DNA of 8,254 nt from CAYGZA01 sp964354135 (GTDB lineage: Bacteria; Planctomycetota; Planctomycetia; Pirellulales; Thermoguttaceae): assembly GCA_964354135.1 (NCBI GenBank), contig CAYGZA010000305.1:1-8254 (forward strand), read 5' to 3'. Below, one piece after another: positions 1 to 5,703 of the stretch. Both the position numbers and the translations under genes were made by a program. Under the pieces are notes generated by a model. That model did no database searches. It saw nothing but the letters and a program-made list of their open reading frames with translations, and was not told the origin of the DNA. Positions within the stretch are counted from its first letter, which is position 1; every line of letters begins with the position of its first letter.

Positions 1-432
1 ATCCGCTTCCTCAAAGAACACGGCATGCCCTTGGGCGACCTCGAGGACGAGGCGATGGCGAAGGTCCTCATCGTGGCCCAGGACCAGATCCTTGTCGAGA
101 ACATCAAGCGGGAGCTGCCGCTGGAGCGCTCGTTCAAGGTGGCCGTGGCCGGCAGCGGTTTCGACGCCGGGATCCAGGCAGAAAGCTTCCATCCGGACTG
201 CATCATCGTCGATTTCTCGATCGGCCGGACCGAAGCGCTCCAGATCTGCCAGAACCTGCGTCGCAACGCGGAGTTTGCCGACGTGATCCTGATTGCCCTT
301 CTCCCCGACGACGGCAGCTCGTTGAGCTTCGATCGCTCGAGCATCAACGAGACGTTCAAGAAGCCGTTCGACGCCGCCCTGCTGGCCGAAAGGCTGCGGA
401 CGCTGATCGGGGCCAAGAAGGAGCTTGTTTGA
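1..432 (+). CDS. HTH/receiver-type regulator, 3' part (5' end outside window)
   Basis: The frame is open from the first base of the window to the TGA at 430-432, so the gene begins upstream; an internal ATG at 25 is unlikely to be the start. The first residues (IRFLKEHGMPLGDLE) resemble the end of the excisionase-type HTH domain found before receiver domains in planctomycete regulators (family recollection, not searched). From about residue 21 a CheY-like receiver fold follows: beta-1 KVLIV, beta-3 IIVDF with the candidate phospho-Asp at residue 71 of the visible part, and the conserved Lys-Pro in TFKKPFD. The acidic pocket after beta-1 reads AQD rather than the usual paired acids, and the Ser/Thr position after beta-4 appears to be Ala (LIALLP), so phosphorylation signalling may be altered. 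It is probably a DNA-binding response regulator or a pseudo-receiver; the target is unknown. A terminator follows 55 bases after the stop. Confidence 0.8.
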   Translation: MRFLKEHGMPLGDLEDEAMAKVLIVAQDQILVENIKRELPLERSFKVAVAGSGFDAGIQAESFHPDCIIVDFSIGRTEALQICQNLRRNAEFADVILIALLPDDGSSLSFDRSSINETFKKPFDAALLAERLRTLIGAKKELV

Positions 433-487
433 GCCCGACTCCCTGGGAAGGGCTCCCGTTTACAACCGACTCGCCGGTTTGATTAGC

Positions 488-526
488 CCGTCGCGGCAAG
501 ACCCCCGCGACGGATAATCTTTTCTT
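488..526 (+). terminator. Intrinsic terminator after the regulator gene
   Basis: A perfect 9-bp inverted repeat (CCGTCGCGG at 488-496 and CCGCGACGG at 505-513) with an 8-base loop is followed by a T-rich tail (ATAATCTTTTCTT, to 526). It lies 55 bases past the regulator stop and suits rho-independent termination of rightward transcription. A weaker 6-bp inverted repeat (GAGCCC/GGGCTC, 431-455) overlaps the stop codon and has no T tract. Confidence 0.7.
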
Positions 527-563
527 GGGAGAGTTTTGTGCGTTTGGGGCGCGGGCTACCAGT

Positions 564-591
564 TTTCGGCTATCAGCTTTCGCCTTTCAGC
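564..591. repeat. Imperfect 14-bp tandem duplication
   Basis: TTTCGGCTATCAGC (564-577) is followed directly by TTTCGCCTTTCAGC (578-591), matching at 12 of 14 positions. It sits in the gap between the two convergent genes (433-675). Apart from the terminator and this duplication, nothing else is recognisable in that gap. No function is assigned. Confidence 0.5.
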
Positions 592-675
592 TCTTGGTCG
601 GGCCGGCTGGCAGGCTGAGGGATAATCGCTGATTGGCCGATGTGGGCGAGGCACGGGGCCATTCGGGGCGCGCCG

Positions 676-1692
676 TTACTTCGGCAGAATCCGCCCGCGG
701 AGGTCGTCGATCTGTTTCTTTCTCGTCTGGGGGTCCGCGGCGGGGTCGAAGGTGATGGGGCCGCCCAGCAGCGCCCCCAGTTGCCTGACGGCCAGCCGCC
801 GCGTCGATTCCTCGGGGCGGGAAAGCATGGCCAGCCAGATTGCCGGATCGCCCGAGAGCCACGAGGCCAGTTGCTCCGGCGCGTCGTCTCCGCTAGAGGT
901 AGTGAGGGCTTGGACGATCCGGCGGATGCGGAGCTGCTGTTCGGCGTCGAGCCGGGCGGGGTCGAGCTTCTGGAGGTAAGGGACGACGGAGCGGCCGGCT
1001 TCGCGCAAGCGGCGGTCGGCGGCCTCCCGCGCGGCGAAGCGGCCGTCGCCGAGCTGCCGCACCAGCTCCGCCCAGCGGCTCTGGTCGGGCAATGTCCCTG
1101 CGCCGGCCATCCGCAGCAAGAGCCCTTCCACCTCGTCGCCAGTCTTTGCCAGGTCCCAGTCCGAATGGAGGAGGTTCAAGAGCGGCATGAGCCTCTGCCG
1201 GCAGACGGCCGGCTCCTGGACGAAAAGGTGCCACAGGCTCGCGGCTTGGTAAGTCTGCGGATCCGATTTGCCGACTTTGAGTGAGACGGGTCCTGCGGCT
1301 GGTTGGTGGAATTCCACTAAAGCCGCGTCCGACTCCACTTTGGGCACGCGGCGGATGTCGAGCCGGTTGGCAGCCGAGAAGCGAACGGTGATCTCCTCGG
1401 CCGGGGTGGCCAGATCGTAGTCCAGGACCGGATCGGTGCCCGCCGCGCGGAGGGAAAGCCGCTCCCGCCGCTGACCGGAATGGCTGCTGGTCGAGGTCTG
1501 GATCCCGCGGTTGCTCTTCAGGAGCACCCGGCCGGAGACCATCCCCAATTGGACCCAGGTTTGCCGCAGGGCGTTGGTCAGCAGGGTCCCGCGGGTCGGC
1601 TCCTGCCCGAAGGCGGTCTGAACCGACAGGAGCCCCGCCATGATCGCCGCGACCGCCGCCCTTCGCCCCACCTTAATGCGAACTCGTGCCAT
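676..1692 (-). CDS. Secreted protein with HEAT-like C-terminal region, function unknown
   Basis: Predicted 338 residues. The frame stays open upstream to 1800, but the ATG at 1692 is preferred: it has a strong GGAGGAGA ribosome site 3 bases upstream on the minus strand and begins a classical signal peptide (basic n-region RVRIKVGRR, hydrophobic AAVAAIMAGLL, likely cleavage after AFG near residue 29). The mature middle (about 30-210) resembles no family I recognise. Residues 214-263 have the helical pattern of planctomycete HEAT-like segments (GRFAAREAADRRL, then VPYLQKL and LRIRRIVQAL), and a second helical segment runs from about 265 to 338. HEAT-type repeats usually mediate protein binding, so an exported scaffold or adaptor is possible, but this is inference. 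It lies 144 bases downstream of apbE on the same strand and could share its transcript. The TAA at 676-678 has no obvious terminator after it. Confidence 0.75.
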   Translation of the reverse strand: MARVRIKVGRRAAVAAIMAGLLSVQTAFGQEPTRGTLLTNALRQTWVQLGMVSGRVLLKSNRGIQTSTSSHSGQRRERLSLRAAGTDPVLDYDLATPAEEITVRFSAANRLDIRRVPKVESDAALVEFHQPAAGPVSLKVGKSDPQTYQAASLWHLFVQEPAVCRQRLMPLLNLLHSDWDLAKTGDEVEGLLLRMAGAGTLPDQSRWAELVRQLGDGRFAAREAADRRLREAGRSVVPYLQKLDPARLDAEQQLRIRRIVQALTTSSGDDAPEQLASWLSGDPAIWLAMLSRPEESTRRLAVRQLGALLGGPITFDPAADPQTRKKQIDDLRGRILPK

Positions 1693-1836
1693 CCGTCTCC
1701 TCCGACCCAATAGCCCCATCACAAGCCATGTTTGCCCCCGCACGGGCCCCGGCAGGTTGTGCCCGAGTCCCGGCCCGCATCCGCCGGGTTCACCTCCCAT
1801 TGTAATCCACCCCCCGGCACCTGGTATCGGGGTACG

Positions 1837-3048
1837 TCATGCGCCGTCCAACAACACGAAGTCATCCTCCTGCAGGCCGACGACGTGGAGCCGGAACCGC
1901 TTCCCCGTTCCCTCGGGGCATACCAAGACGGCCCCGATCTCCGGCCGCGCGCGGCAGAACTCCTCGGTCCGCTCCGGGCCCATCACAAAAAAGGCGGTGG
2001 AAAGGGCGTCGGCCAGGGTTGCCGTCGGGGCGGCGACCGTCACCGCGAGAACCCCCTCCGCAGGATGGCCTGTCCTCGGGTCCAAGATGTGGCCGTAGCG
2101 CTTTCCTTGGTGGCGGAAGAACTGCATCGTCGAACCTGATGTCCCGATGGCACGGTCGCGGAGGCGGATTTCCCCCAACCGGCGGCCGGGATGGAGCGGA
2201 TGGCGAATGCCGACGGTCCACCCCAGCGGCCGGGCTGCGGAGGGCGCTCCACGCGTTCCAGGCGGCCTTGCACGATTCCTGGAGGGCGAGGCTCCCGCCG
2301 AGTCACGCGGCAGGCCGCGAGTCTGAGGTTCTTGCTCGGCTCGGCAGGCGCCGCGCCCTTCCGGAATGGAGAAGCCCCACCCGGTCCCCCGCGCCAAGAC
2401 GCTGCTCTGGCCGCCGTGGAAGAGGAAGTCGTGGACTGCGGCCGCGGCGAGGATCTCGGCGGCCCGATCCAACGCGTAGCCTTTGCCAATGCTGCCCAGA
2501 CTCAGCCGCACGCGGGGCCTCAGGAACCGAACGGTCTTGCGCTGCCGGTCCAGCTCCACCCAACGGCTGCCGGCGGACTCGACTGCCTCGCGCAACTGCT
2601 CCTCGGTCGGGATCGTTCCCCGGCGCCGCGCAAAGCCCCAAGCCTCCCAAACCGGGGCCGAGGCAATGTCGAAAGCCCCGCCGGTCGCGGCGCTGAGGTC
2701 TATCGCCATCTCCAACAGCTCGAATAATCGCGGCTCCACCTCCACGGGCCCGTCGCCGGCCAGGACGTTCAGCCGGCCAAGCTCGCCGGTGGGGCGGAAG
2801 TAGCTCATTTGCCGCTCGAGATGCTCGACGAGGTCGAGGGCCTCCAGGGCGGCTTCGGTGTCATTGGCGTATTGCCCGGCATTGAAGAGGAGCTCAAACC
2901 GGCAGGCCATCGCCGGCCGGGAAATGCGGATCAAGTAGGATTCCGCCGGCGTTTCCACGGGACTAGGGCCGGGAACGGCGGCGCCACCCAAGGCATCGGC
3001 AGCTATCTTGCCTCCCAGGAAATCGCGGCGGCTGGACTTTCGGCTCAT
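1837..3048 (-). CDS. apbE: FAD:protein FMN transferase (ApbE), Tat-exported, with in-frame repeat insertion
   Basis: Predicted 403 residues. ApbE enzymes use FAD to attach FMN covalently to Thr/Ser of exported electron-transfer proteins such as NqrC/RnfG types. The ATG at 3048 starts a twin-arginine signal (SRRDFLGG at residues 6-13) and is preferred to the open extension as far as 3345, which would overlap the upstream protease gene. Family landmarks in order are: SYFRPTGELGRLN (82-94), FDIASAPVWEAWGF (126-139), LGSIGKGYALDRAAEIL (184-200), a glycine turn HGGQ (211-214), GWTVGIRHP (276-284), HILDPRTG (320-327), and ADALSTAFFVMG (346-357) with the expected metal-binding Asp347 and Thr351. Residues of about 224-274 do not fit the family and are the translation of a dispersed palindromic repeat, inserted where ApbE normally passes from the glycine turn to the GWTVG strand. 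The frame is intact, so the enzyme may still fold with an extra loop, or may be impaired. Confidence 0.9.
   Translation of the reverse strand: MSRKSSRRDFLGGKIAADALGGAAVPGPSPVETPAESYLIRISRPAMACRFELLFNAGQYANDTEAALEALDLVEHLERQMSYFRPTGELGRLNVLAGDGPVEVEPRLFELLEMAIDLSAATGGAFDIASAPVWEAWGFARRRGTIPTEEQLREAVESAGSRWVELDRQRKTVRFLRPRVRLSLGSIGKGYALDRAAEILAAAAVHDFLFHGGQSSVLARGTGWGFSIPEGRGACRAEQEPQTRGLPRDSAGASPSRNRARPPGTRGAPSAARPLGWTVGIRHPLHPGRRLGEIRLRDRAIGTSGSTMQFFRHQGKRYGHILDPRTGHPAEGVLAVTVAAPTATLADALSTAFFVMGPERTEEFCRARPEIGAVLVCPEGTGKRFRLHVVGLQEDDFVLLDGA
2224..2376 (-). repeat. Dispersed palindromic repeat inserted in apbE (copy A; core 2281-2362)
   Basis: The 82-base core at 2281-2362 aligns base for base with a second copy at 5460-5541, differing at roughly 18 positions by eye. 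The core ends are imperfect inverted repeats of each other (GGAGGGCGAGGCTCCCGCCGAG at one end against CTCGGC-AGG-GCC-CGCCCTTCC at the other), as in REP or MITE-like elements. The stretch between the two halves of the ApbE fold is 153 bases, exactly 51 codons, and is flanked by a 6-bp direct repeat CCACCC (2218-2223 and 2377-2382) that could be a target duplication. Read on the minus strand it encodes GRGACRAEQEP and SAGASPSRNRA. The boundaries are inferred from the protein family and are approximate. Confidence 0.7.
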
Positions 3049-3091
3049 CGAGAGACCTGCACTACGAACGGCCGGAATCTGCAATCGCCGC

Positions 3092-3128
3092 GCAGACTTC
3101 CGAAGTCTCAAAGACTTCGGAAGTCTGC
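3092..3128. repeat. Perfect 17-bp inverted repeat with 3-base loop
   Basis: GCAGACTTCCGAAGTCT (3092-3108), then CAA, then AGACTTCGGAAGTCTGC (3112-3128). Each arm is itself almost palindromic around its centre (AGACTTC-C-GAAGTCT), so alternative cruciform or paired structures are possible. It lies in the 95-base gap between the ClpP-like stop (3144) and the apbE start (3048), so a leftward transcript crossing the gap would form a very stable hairpin 44 bases before the apbE start codon. No T tract follows on either strand. It may be a REP-type element, an attenuating or processing hairpin, or a binding site for a dimeric protein. Confidence 0.85.
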
Positions 3129-3143
3129 CTATCCGAACGCCTG

Positions 3144-3692
3144 CTACCTCTTCTGCCGTTTTGGCCGCAAGAGGGCCAGCGGCTCCAGCCCGATCAATTC
3201 CGCCAGGCCGGCCTCGGCCAGCTCCCGCCCGAGCATGTAGCGGCCGGGATTGCACCACTGGCCGATCGTCTCCAGCGGCACACCGAACAGATCCGCCAGG
3301 AGCCGGTCCATGTCGGTCTCCAGTTGGTGGAAGTGCCGGGCCCATTCCGCCGCTTCGGCCAGGCCCACGTTCTCCTCACTTTGCCATTTCATGGGATGGA
3401 AGAGGAGGACACTCAGCGGGGTCACGAGCCGCCGGCGGCACGCGGCAAAAGGCCAGAGGGCCGCCGAGGAGCACTCTCCGGCGACGATCCCGGTGGCCCG
3501 CAGACCGCGCAGCAGGATCAGCGACACCAGGGCGACGGCCGAGTAGGGGCTCCCGCCCACGGAGTCGATGTAGAGAGTACACTCGCCGCCCGGCGGGACG
3601 TCGAGAAACTTCTCCCAAAGTTCGCCCTGGCGTTCGGTCAGGTCGCCAACGAGGGCGATTTCCACAAGGCCCGCGCGATCCCGGTCGCTCAT
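3144..3692 (-). CDS. ClpP/SDH-fold protease-like protein, atypical triad
   Basis: Predicted 182 residues, close to the roughly 200 of ClpP. Two consecutive ATGs (3695 and 3692) begin the gene. The GGAGG on the minus strand lies 6 bases before the second and 3 before the first, so 3692 is chosen; the open extension to 3803 has no support. ClpP hallmarks are the beta strand and turn TLYIDSVGG (39-47, against IDSPGG in ClpP), the nucleophile region GECSSAA (72-78; Ser76 aligns with the ClpP serine), and FHPM with His99 aligning with the catalytic His. The C-terminal helix ELAEAGLAELIG (157-168) matches the AEEAxEYGLID region, but the position of the third triad residue just before it reads NPGRY, with Gly150 where ClpP has Asp. 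ClpP forms a barrel and works with an AAA+ unfoldase; no partner is present here. A solo peptidase or a non-catalytic paralogue is possible. Confidence 0.8.
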   Translation of the reverse strand: MSDRDRAGLVEIALVGDLTERQGELWEKFLDVPPGGECTLYIDSVGGSPYSAVALVSLILLRGLRATGIVAGECSSAALWPFAACRRRLVTPLSVLLFHPMKWQSEENVGLAEAAEWARHFHQLETDMDRLLADLFGVPLETIGQWCNPGRYMLGRELAEAGLAELIGLEPLALLRPKRQKR

Positions 3693-3750
3693 CATCCGCC
3701 TCCGCCGGAACGGTTTGGCCGCTCCGTGCCTCCGAGGTGAAAGCGGCTCT

Positions 3751-3756
3751 ATTGTA
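3751..3756 (-). promoter_or_regulatory. Candidate -10 box for the ClpP-like gene
   Basis: The minus strand reads TACAAT, five of six matches to TATAAT, about 59 bases before the chosen start codon and outside the ferredoxin gene and its terminator. No convincing -35 box is seen at normal spacing, so this is a weak call. Confidence 0.3.
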
Positions 3757-3801
3757 CTAACTAGCCCATCGCACGCCCGTCCGCAAGCGGAGCGGGGGAA
3801 C

Positions 3802-3833
3802 AAAAAAGGTGGGCCGCAAGAATCGCGCCCACC
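3802..3833 (-). terminator. Intrinsic terminator after the ferredoxin gene
   Basis: On the minus strand a 7-bp stem GGTGGGC/GCCCACC (3833-3827 pairing with 3814-3808) with a 12-base loop is followed at once by TTTTTT (3807-3802). It lies about 110 bases past the ferredoxin stop and before the ClpP-like promoter region, which separates the two transcription units. Between the stop and this site there are also shorter hairpins (CGGGAG/CTCCCG at 3862-3878, GGGGC/GCCCC at 3914-3929) without T tracts. Confidence 0.7.
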
Positions 3834-3944
3834 GCTGGGATCGGAACGGACTGTTTTCTCCCGGGAGGGAGACTCCCGTCGAGCGCGGGGTGCTTCGCGG
3901 ATCCGGCCTTCGCGGGGCCTTCGTGCCCCGAGAAGGCGACCCTC

Positions 3945-4118
3945 TCAGGAAACCGAGATCGCCTCGTTGGGGCACGCGTCCACGCACGCGCCGCAATCAC
4001 CGCAGGTCTGGTCGTCCACGACGGCCACCTTCTCCTGGACGGTGATTGCCTCCAAGGGGCAAGCCTCAACGCACTCTGCACAGGCGGAGCATTTTTCCGC
4101 GTCAACAATGGCTGCCAT
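3945..4118 (-). CDS. 2[4Fe-4S] bacterial-type ferredoxin, 57 residues
   Basis: This short gene runs from the ATG at 4118 to the TGA at 3945-3947. It contains two complete CxxCxxCxxxCP cluster-binding motifs: C10, C13, C16, C20-P and C39, C42, C45, C49-P, each closing with the usual PLEAI / PNEAI turn. The protein is the two-fold symmetric clostridial-type ferredoxin, with the normal short length, acidic character and no signal peptide. It is a cytoplasmic low-potential one-electron carrier whose partners cannot be told from this window. A GAGGAGA ribosome site lies 8 bases before the start. The gene stands alone: a 333-base gap precedes it and a good terminator follows, so it is probably transcribed as a single-gene unit. 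Confidence 0.95.
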   Translation of the reverse strand: MAAIVDAEKCSACAECVEACPLEAITVQEKVAVVDDQTCGDCGACVDACPNEAISVS

Positions 4119-4171
4119 CGACTGAATCTCTCCTCGAGTCCATCTGGAAACGGTAATCGGCCACCTTCAGT

Positions 4172-4177
4172 ATTCTA
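4172..4177 (-). promoter_or_regulatory. Candidate proximal -10 box of the ferredoxin gene
   Basis: The minus strand reads TAGAAT, five of six matches to TATAAT, 53 bases upstream of the start codon. The same hexamer serves as the candidate -10 box of the DUF1080 gene at 5651. No good -35 hexamer lies 16-18 bases upstream. Confidence 0.35.
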
Positions 4178-4331
4178 CGTGCATTTCTGCGGAAAGGGGG
4201 CCATCCCACGCCGTCTCCCGGCGGCTGCCGGCCATCGACTACCCCGTTTCGCGGAGCACGTCCCGACACGCAGCCACGCCTGGAGATACCCAAAACCAGC
4301 AGGATAACAGCCGGGGGCGCCTCTGGGAAGC

Positions 4332-4362
4332 ATTGTACCGGCGGGGGAACGGGATTTGACAA
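4332..4362 (-). promoter_or_regulatory. Candidate distal promoter toward the ferredoxin gene
   Basis: On the minus strand TTGTCA (4362-4357) and TACAAT (4337-4332) each match the sigma-70 consensus at five of six positions, but the 19-base spacer is longer than the optimum 17. The same bases give a perfect TTGACA on the plus strand at 4356-4361, without a suitable -10 box. Confidence 0.35.
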
Positions 4363-4451
4363 TCGCCGCTTGCAATAATGCGGTTTTCCGGGGGTCTCGC
4401 CCCGCGACCTCCCCAAACGTTGGCTAGCAACCCTACACTTGGGCGGGGTTA

Positions 4452-5411
4452 CTATGGGGCCGTCCGGCCGGCGTTCCGGCTGAATCGATCCGCCCAATAA
4501 AGGGGTTCGGGCAAGCGCCGGCCAAGCAGCACGCGGCGAACCACTGCTTCGGCCATCGCCAGGTTCACCCGATGCCCCGGCGAAACAAAGATCGCCCGGC
4601 GACTCCCGGCCGTAGGGCGGATGGCGACCCCCAGAAGCCGGCCCTCGAGATCCACCGGGCGCGACTCCAGCGGACCGAGCCGCTCCAGATCCACGTGGCC
4701 GCAAAGGAGCTTCTTCGTCACTCCGATCGTGGGCACCCCCGCGACGACGCCCAGGTGCGCGGCAATGCCCGCGTGGCGCGGATGGAGGATCCCGCTGCCG
4801 TCGACCAAGACGACTTCGGCCAATTGCCCGGCGCGACGTGCCTCCTCCAGCACGTCCAGAAGGATCGGCAGCTCCCGGAACGAGAGGTAGCTGGTGATGT
4901 AGGGAAATCGCACCGGGCGGCGGACGGTCGCGGACCACAGGACCCGGCCGCTATCCAGCTCAACGAGCGCGTAGGCCGCAACGCCTTGGTTCGCGGCGGG
5001 GTAGGACACGTCCACGCCGCCGACCAGGCGCGGCATCCTCCGCCGCCCGCGGAGTGAGACCCGCGCCAAAAGCTCTGCCTGCAATTGCGTCAGCCGCTCC
5101 AGCGGGCGCTGGCCGGTGAACCGATCGAAGCCGCATCGCGACAGATCGACGGCCCCTTCCCGAACGGCGATCCCCTCGGCGAGCAACTTCTCTGCCTTGA
5201 CCGCGGCATCACCGGCAACGTATTGCCCGAGATGCCCGTCGACGCGGACGACGCGATGGCACGGGCAAGCAGCGCCGTGCTCGTGGCGTACCATGAACTG
5301 CCCGACCCATCGCGCGGCGATTCTGTTGCCCAACGCTTCCGCCAGCGCCCCGTAGGTGGTCGCGCGTCCCGGCGGCACCTGGCCCAGGAACTCCCGGAGA
5401 CTCGCTTCCAT
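4452..5411 (-). CDS. nfi: O6-alkylguanine-DNA alkyltransferase / endonuclease V fusion
   Basis: Predicted 319 residues with two DNA-repair domains. Residues 1-95 match the C-terminal domain of Ogt/MGMT: TTYGALA (18-24), the arginine finger AARWVG with Arg34, the acceptor Cys51 in PCHRV (50-54), GQYVAG (62-67), and KAEKLLAEG ending in the Glu79 region. The Asn that normally sits a few residues before PCHRV appears to be His43. Residues of about 105-319 are a full endonuclease V: GGVDVSY with Asp134, the wedge region FPYIT (PYIP in studied enzymes), SFRELP with Glu180, LVDGSGILHPRHAG with Asp204, GVTKKLLCG, and the C-terminal GHRVNL and LPEPLYWAD. The ATG at 5411 begins just before the alkyltransferase fold but has no clear ribosome site. 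The frame stays open to 5837 through repeat copy B; an alternative ATG at 5594 has GGAAGG 8 bases before it. The protein would reverse alkylguanine damage and nick near deaminated bases. Confidence 0.9.
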   Translation of the reverse strand: MEASLREFLGQVPPGRATTYGALAEALGNRIAARWVGQFMVRHEHGAACPCHRVVRVDGHLGQYVAGDAAVKAEKLLAEGIAVREGAVDLSRCGFDRFTGQRPLERLTQLQAELLARVSLRGRRRMPRLVGGVDVSYPAANQGVAAYALVELDSGRVLWSATVRRPVRFPYITSYLSFRELPILLDVLEEARRAGQLAEVVLVDGSGILHPRHAGIAAHLGVVAGVPTIGVTKKLLCGHVDLERLGPLESRPVDLEGRLLGVAIRPTAGSRRAIFVSPGHRVNLAMAEAVVRRVLLGRRLPEPLYWADRFSRNAGRTAP

Positions 5412-5459
5412 GTCCGGAAGCGGAAAGGGGCGCGTTCCAAACGGCGCTGCGTGATTCCG

Positions 5460-5541
5460 CGAGGCCGAGGCTGCTGCCGGGCTGCGCCGGAGGCCGCGAG
5501 TCCGGTGTTGTTGCCCGGCTCGGCAGGAGCCTCGCCCTCCC
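5460..5541 (-). repeat. Dispersed palindromic repeat, copy B
   Basis: This 82-base core aligns without gaps to copy A (2281-2362), with conserved flank GATTCC on the left (5453-5458). The ends form an imperfect palindrome (CCGAGGCTGCTGCCGGGC against GCCCGGCTCGGCAGGAGCC). It lies 48 bases upstream of the start of the repair gene in the 292-base gap between divergent genes. On the minus strand it is in the same frame as the repair gene and translates as GRGSCRAGQQ and AAASASRNHA, parallel to copy A. Confidence 0.75.
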
Positions 5542-5628
5542 AAGATCGAGCGACCGGATTCAGCGGGGTTTGCGTCTTCTTCGCGGCGCCCCATTTCTTG
5601 GCCTTCCCATCCGGTGCGGCCCGGGTGT

Positions 5629-5656
5629 TTTGCAGCGCGGCTTCCCGGGGTAGAAT
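5629..5656 (+). promoter_or_regulatory. Candidate promoter of the DUF1080 gene
   Basis: TTTGCA (5629-5634, four of six matches to TTGACA), a 16-base spacer and TAGAAT (5651-5656, five of six matches to TATAAT) lie 47 bases upstream of the DUF1080 start. The position between the repeat and the gene fits, and the two genes from 5704 rightward have no other visible promoter. Confidence 0.45.
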
Positions 5657-5703
5657 ACGGCGGTTCGCCGCCCAGTACAACCAGATCCCCGGGAGAACCT
5701 ATT

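Larger units (their letters stand above)
4119..4451. other. Gene-free stretch upstream of the ferredoxin gene
   Basis: No coding sequence with a credible start, ribosome site or recognisable product was found on either strand. The stretch holds two candidate promoters pointing to the ferredoxin gene (listed separately) and a short hairpin CGGGG/CCCCG just past the end of the repair gene that lacks a T tract. The 5' leader would be about 45 bases from the near promoter or about 205 bases from the distal one. Confidence 0.5.

Noticed and set aside
640..1284. Long plus-strand open frame opposite the HEAT-like gene
   Set aside because: It is a by-product of high GC on the opposite strand: its translation shows no family features, and the minus-strand gene has a signal peptide and a strong ribosome site.
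1799..1804. TACAAT on the minus strand as a promoter of the HEAT-like gene
   Set aside because: No -35 box is visible at suitable spacing and the site lies 107 bases from the start; one hexamer in a 144-base gap is weak evidence.
3049..3345. N-terminal extension of apbE as far as the ATG at 3345
   Set aside because: It would overlap the end of the ClpP-like gene and run through the 17-bp inverted repeat, and it would bury the Tat signal that begins at 3048.
4240..4430. Possible small protein gene on the minus strand upstream of ferredoxin
   Set aside because: The frames have no ribosome site, a composition unlike the neighbouring genes and no recognisable motif; the stretch is better explained as a promoter region.
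2271..5545. Composite transposon bounded by repeat copies A and B
   Set aside because: The copies are in the same orientation and diverged, lie inside or beside ordinary chromosomal genes, and no transposase or target duplication frames the whole segment.
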